Shown: one piece after another, positions 7,967-17,124 of the stretch
How the letters are laid out: each line of letters begins with the position of its first letter
Numbering within the stretch: the first letter of the stretch is position 1
Source: Alphaproteobacteria bacterium
Lineage (GTDB): Bacteria > Pseudomonadota > Alphaproteobacteria > SP197
Direction: 5' to 3'
DNA: 64,000 nt
NCBI GenBank assembly: GCA_009694045.1
Contig: SHVY01000010.1
Coordinates: forward strand, 1 to 64,000
The notes under the pieces: generated by a model
What the model saw: the letters and a program-made list of their open reading frames with translations, nothing else
What the model was told of the DNA's origin: nothing
Databases searched by the model: none
Made by a program: the position numbers and the translations under genes

Positions 7967-9748
7967 CTACGGATTGGCGATAAAGACATTGCGAGCGTTC
8001 ACCACCACGCCGTCCGCCACCTCGGCAACGACGGTGTAGCCGGCCGCGTCGCCGTTACCGTCGTAGTACAGCGTGTCGTCCGCAAGCGAAAAAATGAAGG
8101 TCGCGACGCCCGCAACGTGATTGGTGTTGGCCCCCGCGTTCGTGCCGTCGAACGACGCGCCGATCACGGAATAGTCGGTCCCCGATGTCATCCTGCCCGT
8201 TCCCAGCAGGTCGCCCGGGTCGAATTTCATGGCCGAAAACACGAAGCGATCGACGTCGGGGGTGAAGTCCACGATCTGATCGCCCGCCACCCCGGCGACG
8301 AACCGGGTGACGTTGGCCCCCACAAACCCACCGTCGGCACGCGCCACGTAGCGGAAATCATCGGCGTCTCCGCCGCCGATCAGCGTGTCTTGGCCGGGGC
8401 CGCCGATCAGATCGTCCTTACCGAGACCGCCCGAAAGGGAGTTGTCGCCGATGTTACCGATGAGCGTGTTGGCCGCGGCATTGCCGGTTCCCTTGATGTC
8501 CGACGTCCCCGCCAGGGTCAGGTGCTCGACGAATTGCGGCAACGTCGCCGAAACCGCGGCGAGGAGACTATCGCTGCCCTGCCCGGACACCTCGACGATC
8601 TTGTCGCCGCCGACGGTCAGAACAAAGGTGTCGTCGCCCTGCCCGCCCTCCAACCGATCGATGCCGCCGCCACCGTCGAGCCGATCGTTGCCGCCGCCGC
8701 CCTTCAGTGTGTCGCCTCCGCCGAAACCCATCAACGTGTTGGCGGCGCCGTTTCCGAAAATCAAGTCCGCCCCGGTTCCGCCCTTGGCGTTCTCGATCAC
8801 CACGCCCTTGTAGATGATGAGGTTCTCGCGGGTGATGATGTCCTGGCCGTTGTTGTCGTCGCCGAGATTCAACGCCGGGCCAAGCTGGCTCCACTCGCCG
8901 GTCTTGAGATTGATCTTCGCGGATCGACTCTGGTTCGACCAGTCGATCGTGTCGACCCCGCCGCCGTCCCAAAGGGTCATGTAGACTTTCTGGTTGACTG
9001 CCCAGCTGTACGTCGTGTTGCCGGAATTGAATTGGGTATTGGCGCCGTACACGAACTGCGCCGCCTGGATGTCGAGCCACATGGGCGTCGTCGGCGCGTC
9101 CTCCGGCCCGGTGAACGAGCCGCCAAATTCCGTCGCGGTTTCATGGACGAGATAGCTCATCACCGTCCATTGGTTGCTGTCGAACTCGAAGTCGAGGGAA
9201 GCTCCGTTCAGACCGAAGAAATCTGTCTCGTCGGTGAAACCCATGGCGGCATGGCCAAGCTCATGCAGGACCGTGATGTAGCCGGGAGCGCCGGGGCTGA
9301 AATCTCCGTTGTCGTAGCCGTGCGAGATCCAGACATCGCCCGCGATCGCGCTTTCGTCGGGCAAGTAGGCGTGCGCTAATGCGCCGTCGCTGACGCCATC
9401 GGAGAAGGCGAAGCGAATGTCGCCCGCCACCGTGCTGCCGTCGGTCACCTCCGTGAAGGTGATCCGCGCTACCGCCGCCCAAGCATCCAGGGCCGCTCGC
9501 ACGCCCGCCTTCTGCGCCCCCGAAAGAAAGCCGAGGCCATTGAACGGCTCGCCCTCTCCGTTCGCCGATCCGTAGCCGGTCACGTTGTTGGTCGAGTACC
9601 GGGATGCCAACGTGGCGAAGCTGTAGGTAACCTGCGCGGCCGTGCCGCGCGTTCCATCCCACTTGGCGCCCGTCAGCAGCGCGTCGATATCGTTGATGCC
9701 GGATCCGCTGAAGAAGGACGCGTCCCCCCGCGACGTCGGTGTGGCCAT
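7967..9748 (-). CDS. Serralysin-like metalloprotease with RTX calcium-binding repeats
   Basis: 593-residue secreted protein without signal peptide, as expected for type I secretion. Residues 1-250 form a metzincin-like domain: zinc motif HELGH at 162-166 and Met-turn VMSY at 196-199. Residues about 325-380 and 423-465 contain glycine/aspartate nonapeptide repeats (GGGGNDRLDGGGG, GGLGKDDLIGG) that bind calcium. The C-terminal 120 residues end in the hydrophobic pattern VFIANP, fitting an uncleaved secretion signal. The serralysin zinc motif normally continues to a third His (HExxHxxGxxH); here the sequence is HELGHAAMGFTDE, with no His. Asp173 or Glu174 could substitute, as Asp does in snapalysin, or activity may be lost. 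No type I exporter genes lie nearby. Confidence 0.85.
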   Translation of the reverse strand: MATPTSRGDASFFSGSGINDIDALLTGAKWDGTRGTAAQVTYSFATLASRYSTNNVTGYGSANGEGEPFNGLGFLSGAQKAGVRAALDAWAAVARITFTEVTDGSTVAGDIRFAFSDGVSDGALAHAYLPDESAIAGDVWISHGYDNGDFSPGAPGYITVLHELGHAAMGFTDETDFFGLNGASLDFEFDSNQWTVMSYLVHETATEFGGSFTGPEDAPTTPMWLDIQAAQFVYGANTQFNSGNTTYSWAVNQKVYMTLWDGGGVDTIDWSNQSRSAKINLKTGEWSQLGPALNLGDDNNGQDIITRENLIIYKGVVIENAKGGTGADLIFGNGAANTLMGFGGGDTLKGGGGNDRLDGGGGIDRLEGGQGDDTFVLTVGGDKIVEVSGQGSDSLLAAVSATLPQFVEHLTLAGTSDIKGTGNAAANTLIGNIGDNSLSGGLGKDDLIGGPGQDTLIGGGDADDFRYVARADGGFVGANVTRFVAGVAGDQIVDFTPDVDRFVFSAMKFDPGDLLGTGRMTSGTDYSVIGASFDGTNAGANTNHVAGVATFIFSLADDTLYYDGNGDAAGYTVVAEVADGVVVNARNVFIANP

Positions 9749-9823
9749 GGTCCTTGTGCTATCGACCGATCAAACCAAACGTTACCATGCGCCAAATTCA
9801 GGCGGTTTTCACCGCCCTTTGGC

Positions 9824-9997
9824 CTAGGCTATCGTCCGTTCGAGCTGGCGCAGAACGAGGGTCTCCAGGTAGGCGCGCGGCGCGTTGGCGGCACCCACGA
9901 TCGTCACCTCGGTCATGGATGCCGGATCGAAGGCGCTGACGCGGACGTACGCGCCTTGGGTCGCGAACTCGATGATGACCGCAGCGGACTCGGGCAT
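9824..9997 (-). CDS. Small conserved protein (DUF6898-like), 57 aa
   Basis: A 57-residue protein, MPESAAVIIEFATQGAYVRV and so on, ending QLERTIA. The pattern (I-I-E-F, V-R-V-S-A-F-D-P, T-E-V-T-I-V-G-A, a short terminal helix L-V-L-R-Q-L-E) resembles the DUF6898 family found next to acyl-CoA metabolism genes in alphaproteobacteria; this is from memory. AAGAG lies about six bases upstream of the ATG at 9997. A longer in-frame extension to 10543 is antisense to gcdH and is rejected. It is divergent from gcdH with 90 bases between. A short hairpin (9801-9816) downstream may act as a weak terminator. Confidence 0.65.
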   Translation of the reverse strand: MPESAAVIIEFATQGAYVRVSAFDPASMTEVTIVGAANAPRAYLETLVLRQLERTIA

Positions 9998-10087
9998 GGC
10001 GACTCTTGCCGCTCCTGGTGACAGACTATAAGGAACGATCAAGGATGTTGCCGAAGACCTAACGCCCATCGCATCGGGGATCACGCC

Positions 10088-11296
10088 ATGGCCCAAGCCG
10101 CCGCAACCGAGGCCCACAAAACCGAAGCCGTCTTCCAGTGGGACGATCCGTTCCTCCTGGACGAGCAGCTCTCGGAGGACGAGCGCATGGTCAAGGACGC
10201 GGCCCGCGAGTTCGCCCAGGCCACCTTGATGCCCCGGGTGCGCGATGACTTCCGCCACGAGAAGGGTGATCGCTCGGTGCTCGAGGCGATGGGCGAGATG
10301 GGGCTCCTGGGCGCCACGATCGAGGGCTACGGCTGCGCCGGGGTCAACTACGTCTCCTACGGCCTGACCGCGCGGGAGATCGAGCGGGTGGATTCGGGCT
10401 ACCGCTCGATGATGAGCGTGCAGTCGAGCCTGGTTATGTACCCGATCCACGCCTACGGCACCGAAGAGCAGCGGCAGCGCTACCTGCCCAAGCTGGCGAC
10501 GGCCGAGCTCATCGGCTGCTTCGGGCTGACCGAGCCGGACCATGGATCGGACCCCGGCGGGATGAAGACCCGGGCGAAGAAGGTGGACGGCGGCTACGTC
10601 CTGAACGGCGCGAAGATGTGGATCTCGAATGCGCCGATCGCCGATCTTTGCCTCGTCTGGGCGAAGGATGACGCGGATGCCATCCGGGGATTCCTGCTCG
10701 AACGCGGCATGAAGGGGCTATCGACCCCGAAGATCGAGGGCAAGTTCTCGTTGCGCGCCTCGCCCACCGGCGAGATCGTCATGAGCGACGTGTTCGTGCC
10801 CGAAGCCAACCTGCTGCCCGGCGTCAAGGGCCTGCGCGGGCCGTTCGGCTGCCTGAACAGCGCCCGGTTCGGCATCGCCTGGGGCGCGCTCGGCGCCGCC
10901 GAATTCTGCTGGCACGCGGCGCGGCAATACACCCTCGACCGCAAGCAATTCGGCCGACCGCTCGCCGCCAACCAGCTCGTCCAGAAGAAGCTCGCGGACA
11001 TGCAGACCGAGATCACCATCGCGCTCCAGGCCTGCCTCAGGGTCAGCCGCCTGCGCGACGAGGGCCGCGAGACGCCGGAGATGATCTCGCTCATCAAGCG
11101 CAACAGTTGCGGCAAGGCGATCGACATCGCCCGCGTCGCCCGCGACATGCACGGCGGCAACGGCATCTCCGACGAATTCCACGTCATCCGCCACATGCTG
11201 AACCTGGAATCGGTGAACACCTACGAGGGCACCCACGACATCCACGCCCTCATCCTCGGCCGCGCCCAGACCGGCATCCAGGCGTTCTCAGGGTAG
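10088..11296 (+). CDS. gcdH: Glutaryl-CoA dehydrogenase
   Basis: 402-residue FAD-dependent acyl-CoA dehydrogenase that oxidatively decarboxylates glutaryl-CoA to crotonyl-CoA in lysine, tryptophan and aromatic degradation. GcdH-specific blocks are [49 protein letters not shown] and the C-terminal [19 protein letters not shown] carrying the catalytic Glu. Length matches the family. The usual partner gene, a CoA transferase, is not adjacent. The promoter must lie in the short divergent gap with the 57-residue gene. Confidence 0.95.
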   Translation: MAQAAATEAHKTEAVFQWDDPFLLDEQLSEDERMVKDAAREFAQATLMPRVRDDFRHEKGDRSVLEAMGEMGLLGATIEGYGCAGVNYVSYGLTAREIERVDSGYRSMMSVQSSLVMYPIHAYGTEEQRQRYLPKLATAELIGCFGLTEPDHGSDPGGMKTRAKKVDGGYVLNGAKMWISNAPIADLCLVWAKDDADAIRGFLLERGMKGLSTPKIEGKFSLRASPTGEIVMSDVFVPEANLLPGVKGLRGPFGCLNSARFGIAWGALGAAEFCWHAARQYTLDRKQFGRPLAANQLVQKKLADMQTEITIALQACLRVSRLRDEGRETPEMISLIKRNSCGKAIDIARVARDMHGGNGISDEFHVIRHMLNLESVNTYEGTHDIHALILGRAQTGIQAFSG

Positions 11297-11316
11297 AGGT
11301 CGGGACGGCTCCCTGT

Positions 11317-12326
11317 TCAGTCGAGCGAGCGAACGTCGAACGTCCAGCGCTCTCCGATCGATCCGCCGTGCGTCGCCAGCCAGGCATCGGCGCGGGTCCG
11401 GCCATGGTTGAAGAGGTATTCGAGAAACTCCCACGACGTATTGAGTTTGCTGGAAAACCCCAGGGAACTCATCAGCACCTCGTCCTCGACCATGTGCACC
11501 TTGATGTGCTTCAGCCGCCGTTCCCCCGCCCGGATGCCCTCCTTGGCAAGGTCGCTCACCAGGTCCATCGCCTGGAGTTCGCAGATCAGGGTTGCATTGA
11601 AGCTGATCTCGTTCACCCGATCGAGGATGTGACGCGCTTCGGTCGGCATGTCCGCGTGTCAGATCGGGTTGATCTGGACGATGACGATGTCCTCGCAAGT
11701 GCAGTTGCGGATCAGGGGAAACAGCGCCGGGTTGCCCATGTAGCCGCCGTCCCAGTAGGACTCACCGTCGATCTCGACTGCACGGAACAGGGACGGCAGG
11801 CACGCCGATGCCAGCAAGGCCTTGGCCGAGAGCTCGGCGTTGGTGAATACCTTGATGTTGCCGCGCCGCACGTTTGTCGCGCAGACGAACAGCTTGACCG
11901 CGCCCGCCCCGCGCAGGGCCGCGAAGTCGACTTCGTCCGCGAGAATCTCCTCCAGCGGATTCAGGTTGAGGGGATTGACCTGGTAGGGCGAAGCCAGCCG
12001 GCTAAGGAAATCCAGCGTGAGGTAGGCGGGCGACCAGTCCATGTCCCACGGGCTGCCCATGGCCGCGTCCACACCGGTCGGCCGCAGAGGGCTGAACACG
12101 CCGGCCTCGCTGATCCGCCGCCAGAAGCGACGTAGGGCCGCCTGGGCGCCCCTTCGGCCCCCTTTGAGCAGGCCATGGGCGAGCACCGTGGCATTCATCG
12201 CCCCGGCGCTGGTGCCGCAGATACCGTCGATCGCCAACCCGTCGTCGTCGAGCAGACGATCGAGCACGCCCCAGGGAAGGCACCGTGGGAGCCCCCACCT
12301 TGCAGGGCCAGGTTGACCGTTCGCAT
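11317..12326 (-). pseudogene. Patatin-like phospholipase, disrupted by frameshift and in-frame stop
   Basis: Intact homology to a bacterial patatin-like lipid acyl hydrolase, but in pieces. The start MRTVNLALQGGGSHGAF (oxyanion-hole motif) is at 12326. A one-base loss near 12275 (TTCCCTGGGG, expected TTCACCTGGGG-like) shifts the frame; the next part, WGVLDRLLDDDGLAIDG with the nucleophile motif GTSAG, continues to a TGA at 11659-11661. Past that stop the same frame continues as [20 protein letters not shown], the normal patatin C-terminal region, to 11317. The stop could be a CGA-to-TGA change. The catalytic Asp motif [10 protein letters not shown] is present. Two independent lesions make a functional product unlikely. 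It is the last reading frame of the minus-strand catabolic operon. Confidence 0.85.
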
Positions 12327-12340
12327 GATCGGCGCCTTCC

Positions 12341-13096
12341 TCAGCGCGCCGTCGAGCCGCCGTCGACGGGCAGGCCGACGCCGGTGATGAAGGCGGCGGC
12401 GTCGGAGGCGAGATAGACCAGGGCGGCGGCGACCTCCTCGGGCTTGCCGATCCGGCCCAAGGGAAGCGCCTCGGCCCAGTGCTCGCGCGCCGCAGCGAGA
12501 TCGACGCCGTGTCGCGCGGCACTGGCCACCAGCATCGGCGTGTCGATTTCGGCGGGGCAGACGGCGTTCACCCGGATGCCTTCGCGCGCGTGGTCCAGGG
12601 CCATGGCCTTGGTGAGCATGAGAACCCCGCCCTTGCTCGCGCAATAGGCGGCGGCATCGGCGCCGGCGAACAGCGCCCAGTCGGACGCGACGTTGAGGAT
12701 CACTCCGCCACCCTGCCGGCGCATCACCGGCACGGCGGCCCGGCTCATGAAGAAGACCCCCGAGAGATTCGTGTCGATCACCCGAAACCAGTTCTCGTCG
12801 CTGGTGTCGGGCACCGATCCGCCGGCGTTCATGCCGGCGTTGTTGACCAGGACGTCGAGCCGGCCGAAGCGAGCCAGGGTTGCCGCGACCGCCGCATCGC
12901 ACAGCTTCGGGTCCGCCACGTCGCCCAGGACCAACTCGGCCTCGTGGCCGTCGGCGCGGAGCGCGTCGCGGGTCGCCGTGCCGCGGACCTCGTCGCGCCC
13001 CATCAGGACGACGCGGGCGCCCGTCGCGGCGAAGGCCTTGGCCGCGGCGGCGCCGATCCCCGAGGTCGCGCCGGTGATGAGGACTACCCGGGTCAT
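12341..13096 (-). CDS. SDR family oxidoreductase (first of two adjacent SDRs)
   Basis: 251-residue classical short-chain dehydrogenase. TGATSGIG near residue 9 binds the nucleotide; NNAG, the catalytic serine region NVASDWALF, and YCASK follow. The C-terminus GVGLPVDGGSTAR is typical. Its ATG overlaps the stop of the upstream SDR by four bases (ATGA), indicating coupled translation. The second SDR is clearly paralogous. Within an operon for isobutyryl-CoA-type oxidation, it probably oxidises a hydroxyacyl or alcohol intermediate, but the substrate cannot be read from sequence. Confidence 0.88.
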   Translation of the reverse strand: MTRVVLITGATSGIGAAAAKAFAATGARVVLMGRDEVRGTATRDALRADGHEAELVLGDVADPKLCDAAVAATLARFGRLDVLVNNAGMNAGGSVPDTSDENWFRVIDTNLSGVFFMSRAAVPVMRRQGGGVILNVASDWALFAGADAAAYCASKGGVLMLTKAMALDHAREGIRVNAVCPAEIDTPMLVASAARHGVDLAAAREHWAEALPLGRIGKPEEVAAALVYLASDAAAFITGVGLPVDGGSTAR

Positions 13097-13851
13097 CCTG
13101 CGGTGAACCCCCCGTCCAGCAGCATCGTCGCTCCCGTCACGAACCGCGACCGATCGGAGGCGAGGAACAGCGCCATGTCGGCGACCTCGTCCGCAGTCGC
13201 CATGCGTCCCATCGGATTGCCATCCGCGATCTCGCGCCGGAACTCCACGGGATCGCGGGCGAGGTCGCGCGCCTCCTTGTCGATCATCGGCGTGTCGACC
13301 CAAGTGGGGCACAGGGCGTTGACCCGTATCCCCTCCTTCGCATGGTCGAGCGCCATGGCCCGGCTGAGTTGCAGAACCGCGCCCTTGCTCGCGCAATAGG
13401 CCGCCGACAGGGGCGCGCCCACTACCGCGGCGTCGGACGCGATGTTGATGATCACGCCGCTGCGCCTGGGCCGCATGGCCGCCAGCGCCGCCCGCGAGAG
13501 ATAGAAGACCGCGTGCACGTTGGTGGACATGGTCCAGCGCCAGTCCTCGTCGGTCGTGGCCGCCGCGTCCTTGCACACGATCACCCCGGCGGCATTGACC
13601 AGGATGTCGAGCGCGCCATGGCGGGCGACGGTCTCGGCAACAGCGCGATCGCAGAACCCGCGCTCGCTCACGTCGCCCAATAGGACGCTCGCCTTGCCGT
13701 CCCCGATACGACCGAGCACGGCATCGGCGCGCGCGCGGTCCCGGCCCACGGCGACGATGGTCGCGCCCGCCTTGGCGAAAGCGACGGCGATCGCGGCGCC
13801 GATGCCGGAGGTCGCGCCGGTGACGATGGCGATCTTGCCGTCGAGCCGCAT
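13093..13851 (-). CDS. SDR family oxidoreductase (second of two adjacent SDRs)
   Basis: 252-residue classical SDR beginning MRLDGKIAIVTGATSGIG. The motif usually read NNAG is NAAG here; IASDAAVVG supplies the catalytic Ser region and YCASKGA the Tyr-Lys pair. The C-terminus GATMLLDGGFTAG is family-like. The start lies four bases after the mmsB-like gene's stop. Tandem SDRs in one operon may act on the two stereoisomers or on consecutive intermediates; that is speculation. Confidence 0.88.
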   Translation of the reverse strand: MRLDGKIAIVTGATSGIGAAIAVAFAKAGATIVAVGRDRARADAVLGRIGDGKASVLLGDVSERGFCDRAVAETVARHGALDILVNAAGVIVCKDAAATTDEDWRWTMSTNVHAVFYLSRAALAAMRPRRSGVIINIASDAAVVGAPLSAAYCASKGAVLQLSRAMALDHAKEGIRVNALCPTWVDTPMIDKEARDLARDPVEFRREIADGNPMGRMATADEVADMALFLASDRSRFVTGATMLLDGGFTAG

Positions 13852-13855
13852 GGGT

Positions 13856-14743
13856 CTATCCACCCTCCCCGCTGACCATGCGGAAAATCCCCGAGAAGTC
13901 GAGCCCGGAATTGCCGGCATTGCAGAACAGCGCGTACAGCGCGGCGGCCTCGGCACCGATCGGCGTCGCCGCGCCCGTGGCGTTGGCCGCCTGCTGCGCC
14001 AGGCGTAAATCCTTCAGCATCATCGCCGCCGTGAACCCCGGCCGGTAGTCGTGATTGGCGGGCGACCCCGGCACCGGTCCCGGCACCGGACAGTTCACGG
14101 TCAGGGACCAGCACTGGCCCGAGGATTTCGCGGCGATATCGAACAGCTTCTGCCGGTCGAGCCCGAGACGGTCGCCGAGCGCGAACGCCTCGGCCACCAC
14201 GATCATCGAGGCACCGAGGATCATGTTGTTGCAGATCTTGGCGGCCTGACCGTTGCCCGACGGCCCGGCATGGACCACGGTCTTGCCCATGGCGACGAGG
14301 ATCGGCTCGGCCCGCGCGACCGCCGCCGCCGCGCCGCCGACCATGAACGTCAGGGTACCCGCCGCCGCTCCCCGCACGCCACCGGACACCGGCGCGTCGA
14401 CCATGGCGAGGCCGGCCTTCGCCGCCGCCGCGCCCACGTCCCGGGCCGTCGCCACGTCGATGGTCGAGCAGTCGATCAGCAGGGTCCCCGCCCGCGCCGC
14501 GCCCAGCACCGCGTTCCCGTACACGTCGCTCACCTCGGCGCCCGACGGCAACATGGTGACGACCGCATCCCGCCCCTTCGCCGCCTCGGCGGCGCTGGCG
14601 GCCACACGGCAGCCGCCCGACTCTGCTTCCTCGAGCGCCGCCGGGAAGGGATCGTAGGCGACGACGGCGTGGCCGGCCCTGACCAGGTTGATCGCCATGG
14701 GCCGTCCCATGTTGCCGACGCCGATGAATCCGATCTCAGCCAT
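13856..14743 (-). CDS. mmsB: 3-hydroxyisobutyrate dehydrogenase
   Basis: 295-residue beta-hydroxyacid dehydrogenase. The N-terminal IGFIGVGNMGRPMAINL binds NAD; DAPVSGGVRGAAAGTLTFMVGG is the substrate-binding block; the catalytic Lys lies in GNGQAAKICNNMILG. These features together match HIBADH, which oxidises 3-hydroxyisobutyrate to methylmalonate semialdehyde in valine breakdown. The ATG at 14743 overlaps the upstream stop by eight bases; an ATG five codons earlier is possible. The position directly after the HIBYL-CoA hydrolase supports the assignment. No methylmalonate semialdehyde dehydrogenase is visible here. Confidence 0.92.
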   Translation of the reverse strand: MAEIGFIGVGNMGRPMAINLVRAGHAVVAYDPFPAALEEAESGGCRVAASAAEAAKGRDAVVTMLPSGAEVSDVYGNAVLGAARAGTLLIDCSTIDVATARDVGAAAAKAGLAMVDAPVSGGVRGAAAGTLTFMVGGAAAAVARAEPILVAMGKTVVHAGPSGNGQAAKICNNMILGASMIVVAEAFALGDRLGLDRQKLFDIAAKSSGQCWSLTVNCPVPGPVPGSPANHDYRPGFTAAMMLKDLRLAQQAANATGAATPIGAEAAALYALFCNAGNSGLDFSGIFRMVSGEGG

Positions 14744-15788
14744 GTGGGTCCTCGTCAAACGTCAGGTCGCCACCGTCGAGGGGCGCGAAGTAGCCGTCCA
14801 CCATCGCATCGCTCACCGCCGCCAGACTTTCGGGCCGCCAGCGGGGCCGATTGTCCCGGTCGATGATGACGGCCCTAACCCCTTCCGGGAAGTCCCAACC
14901 GGCGACGAACCGTTGGCTCAGGCGAAACTCGGTACGAATTCCCGCATCAAGGTCCAGGCGCCGACCCAGGCGAAGTTGCCTGAGGGTCACCTTCAGGCTG
15001 GTCGGCGCCTTCGCCAGCAGGGCCGATCGCGTCGCCTCCGCCCAGGTCCCGCCTTCCGTGGCCAGGGCGTCGAGAATCGCCGCGATGCTCTCACCCGCGA
15101 AACAACGGTCGATCGCCGCGCGATAGGCCGCCAACGGCGGGGGACCGGGATCGCGGGCGTGGGCATCAAGGACCGGGCCGATGTCCCCGTCCGTCAAGGC
15201 CGCGGTCAGGGCCGGCCAGTCGGTGCTTGGCACCGCATGGGTCGCGAAGCCGGCGTACAGGCAATCCGCAGCGCCGAGCCGAGTGCCGGTGAGACCGAGA
15301 TAGGTGCCGATCTCGCCCGGCATGCGCGGCAGGACGTACGTCGCGCCGACGTCGGGGAATAGTCCAATCCCCGTCTCCGGCATGGCGAACAGCGCCCGAT
15401 CGCCCACGACCCGGTACCGCCCATGCACCGACACTCCAACCCCGCCGCCCATGACCACACCGTCCACCAGCGCGATGTAGGGTTTCGGATAAACGGCGAT
15501 GCGGCGGTTGAGCCGGTATTCGTCCCGATAGTAGTCGTGAGTCAGGCGGCCGCCGCGCCGCATGGCGTCGTACAGCACCCGGATGTCGCCACCGGCGCAG
15601 AAGGCCCGACCGCCAGCACCCTCGACGACCACGGCGACGATCGCCGGATCGCGCATCCAGTCGGCGAGTCGCGCGGTCATGGCCTTCGCCATGCCATGGG
15701 TCAGGGCGTTCAACGCCGCCGGCCGGTTGAGGGTGATCCAACCGACCCGGCCACGGACGGCGAACTGAACCTCGTCTAGCGCGCTCAC
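14736..15788 (-). CDS. 3-hydroxyisobutyryl-CoA hydrolase
   Basis: 350-residue crotonase-fold protein. LNRPAALNALTHGM and FCAGGDIRVLYDAMRRG are followed by DGVVMGGGVGVSVHGRYRV, and PETGIGLFPDVGATYVLPR carries the catalytic Glu and Asp of HIBYL-CoA hydrolases. Length (350, not about 260) favours the hydrolase over a plain enoyl-CoA hydratase. The GTG start at 15788 shares GTGA with the stop of the acyl-CoA dehydrogenase, so it is translationally coupled. It releases 3-hydroxyisobutyrate for the next enzyme. Confidence 0.9.
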   Translation of the reverse strand: MSALDEVQFAVRGRVGWITLNRPAALNALTHGMAKAMTARLADWMRDPAIVAVVVEGAGGRAFCAGGDIRVLYDAMRRGGRLTHDYYRDEYRLNRRIAVYPKPYIALVDGVVMGGGVGVSVHGRYRVVGDRALFAMPETGIGLFPDVGATYVLPRMPGEIGTYLGLTGTRLGAADCLYAGFATHAVPSTDWPALTAALTDGDIGPVLDAHARDPGPPPLAAYRAAIDRCFAGESIAAILDALATEGGTWAEATRSALLAKAPTSLKVTLRQLRLGRRLDLDAGIRTEFRLSQRFVAGWDFPEGVRAVIIDRDNRPRWRPESLAAVSDAMVDGYFAPLDGGDLTFDEDPHG

Positions 15789-16945
15789 GTCTCGCCGAAT
15801 GGCGCCGCGTCGTCCAGCAGGCGGCGAGCGATGATCACGCGCATGATTTCGTTGGTACCCTCGAGGATGCGGTGAACGCGGGTATCCCTGAGGTGTCGCT
15901 CGAGCGGGAAGTCTTTCAGGTAACCGTAGCCGCCATGGAGCTGCAGGGCCTCGTCGCACACCTTGAACCCCACGTCGGTGGCGAAGCGCTTCGCCATGGC
16001 GCAGAGAGTCGTCGCGTCCGGATCGCCGGCGTCGAGCGCGGCCGCTGCGCGCCGGATCATCAGCCGCGCCGCCTCCAGCTCGGTCGCCATGTCGGCGAGG
16101 CGGAAGCGGAGTGCCTGGAAATCGCCGAGCGGCCGCCCAAACTGGCGCCGTTGCCCAAGATAGGTGCGCGCGGCACCCAGCGCCGCCCGCGCCGTGCCAA
16201 CGGAACAGGCGCCGATGTTGACCCGGCCGCCGTCCAGCCCGGCCATGGCGAACCGAAAGCCCTCGCCCTCGGCCCCGATCCGGTTGCCCACGGGCACGCG
16301 GCAGTCGTCGAACCTGACCATGGCCGTAGGCTGGCTGGTCCACCCCAGCTTGCGCTCCGGTGCGCCGAACGAGAGCCCGGTCGTCCCCTTTTCGACCGCG
16401 ATGCAGGAGACGCCCTTTGGGCCCGAGCCGCCGGTTCGGACCATGGCCAGATACAGATCGCTCACCCCGGCGCCGGAAATGAACGCCTTGGTGCCGTTGA
16501 CCACATAGGCATCGCCGTCGCGCACGGCGCGGGTCGACAGAGCCGCCGCATCCGATCCGCTCCCCGGCTCGGTCAAGCAATAGCTCGCAATCTTGGTCAT
16601 GGGGATCAGCGCGGGAAGCCAGCGCGACCGCTGCGCGTCGTCGCCGAACCGATCGATCATCCAGGCGACCATGTTGTGGATCGACAGGTAGGCGGCCGTG
16701 GCGGTGCAGCCGGCCGCCAGCTCCTCGAATATCAGCGCGGCCTCGAATCGCCCGAGACCGGGGCCGCCCGATTCGGCACGGACCGTGATCGAGGCGAAAC
16801 CGAGCTCCGCCGCCTTGCGCAGGGTCGCGATCGGAAACTCCGCCTCCGCGTCCCACCGCGCGGCGTTGGGTGCGAGCTCACCGGCGGCGAACTCTCGGGC
16901 CAAATCGCGCACCGCGCGCTGGTCCTCGCTCAGAACGAAGGTCAC
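15785..16945 (-). CDS. Acyl-CoA dehydrogenase, probably isobutyryl-CoA dehydrogenase
   Basis: 386-residue acyl-CoA dehydrogenase. YCLTEPGSGSDAAAL and FISGAGVSDLYL bind FAD, RRQFGRPLGDFQALRF and LHGGYGYLKDFPLER are canonical, and the catalytic Glu is in RILEGTNEIMRVI. GTG at 16945 is chosen: GGGGAG lies seven bases upstream and the product starts MTFVLSEDQRAVRDLA. As first gene of an operon with HIBYL-CoA hydrolase and HIBADH, it most likely oxidises isobutyryl-CoA; the missing methacrylyl-CoA hydratase step may be supplied elsewhere. Confidence 0.9.
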   Translation of the reverse strand: MTFVLSEDQRAVRDLAREFAAGELAPNAARWDAEAEFPIATLRKAAELGFASITVRAESGGPGLGRFEAALIFEELAAGCTATAAYLSIHNMVAWMIDRFGDDAQRSRWLPALIPMTKIASYCLTEPGSGSDAAALSTRAVRDGDAYVVNGTKAFISGAGVSDLYLAMVRTGGSGPKGVSCIAVEKGTTGLSFGAPERKLGWTSQPTAMVRFDDCRVPVGNRIGAEGEGFRFAMAGLDGGRVNIGACSVGTARAALGAARTYLGQRRQFGRPLGDFQALRFRLADMATELEAARLMIRRAAAALDAGDPDATTLCAMAKRFATDVGFKVCDEALQLHGGYGYLKDFPLERHLRDTRVHRILEGTNEIMRVIIARRLLDDAAPFGET

Positions 16946-17124
16946 AGGTATCTCCCCGGTCACCGCCGATCGTACCCGATCCGGGGGGTCGCGCCACAGC
17001 GACACACCCGGGTTGCCGCCCGCGACGAACCAAGCGACCGCCTCGTTCCGGCAGTGGATTGGAATAGTCGTCTCGGAAATATCGGCTAAAATGCCTGGTC
17101 GGCTCAAGTTGAGGAATCCCCACA

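Noticed and set aside
9824-10543. 239-codon frame extending the 57-residue gene upstream
   Set aside because: The extension is antisense to gcdH; only the last 57 codons look like a conserved protein and they have their own ATG.
11659-11661. TGA in the patatin gene as a selenocysteine codon
   Set aside because: There is no selenocysteine family precedent at this position, no obvious downstream stem-loop and an upstream frameshift already breaks the gene.
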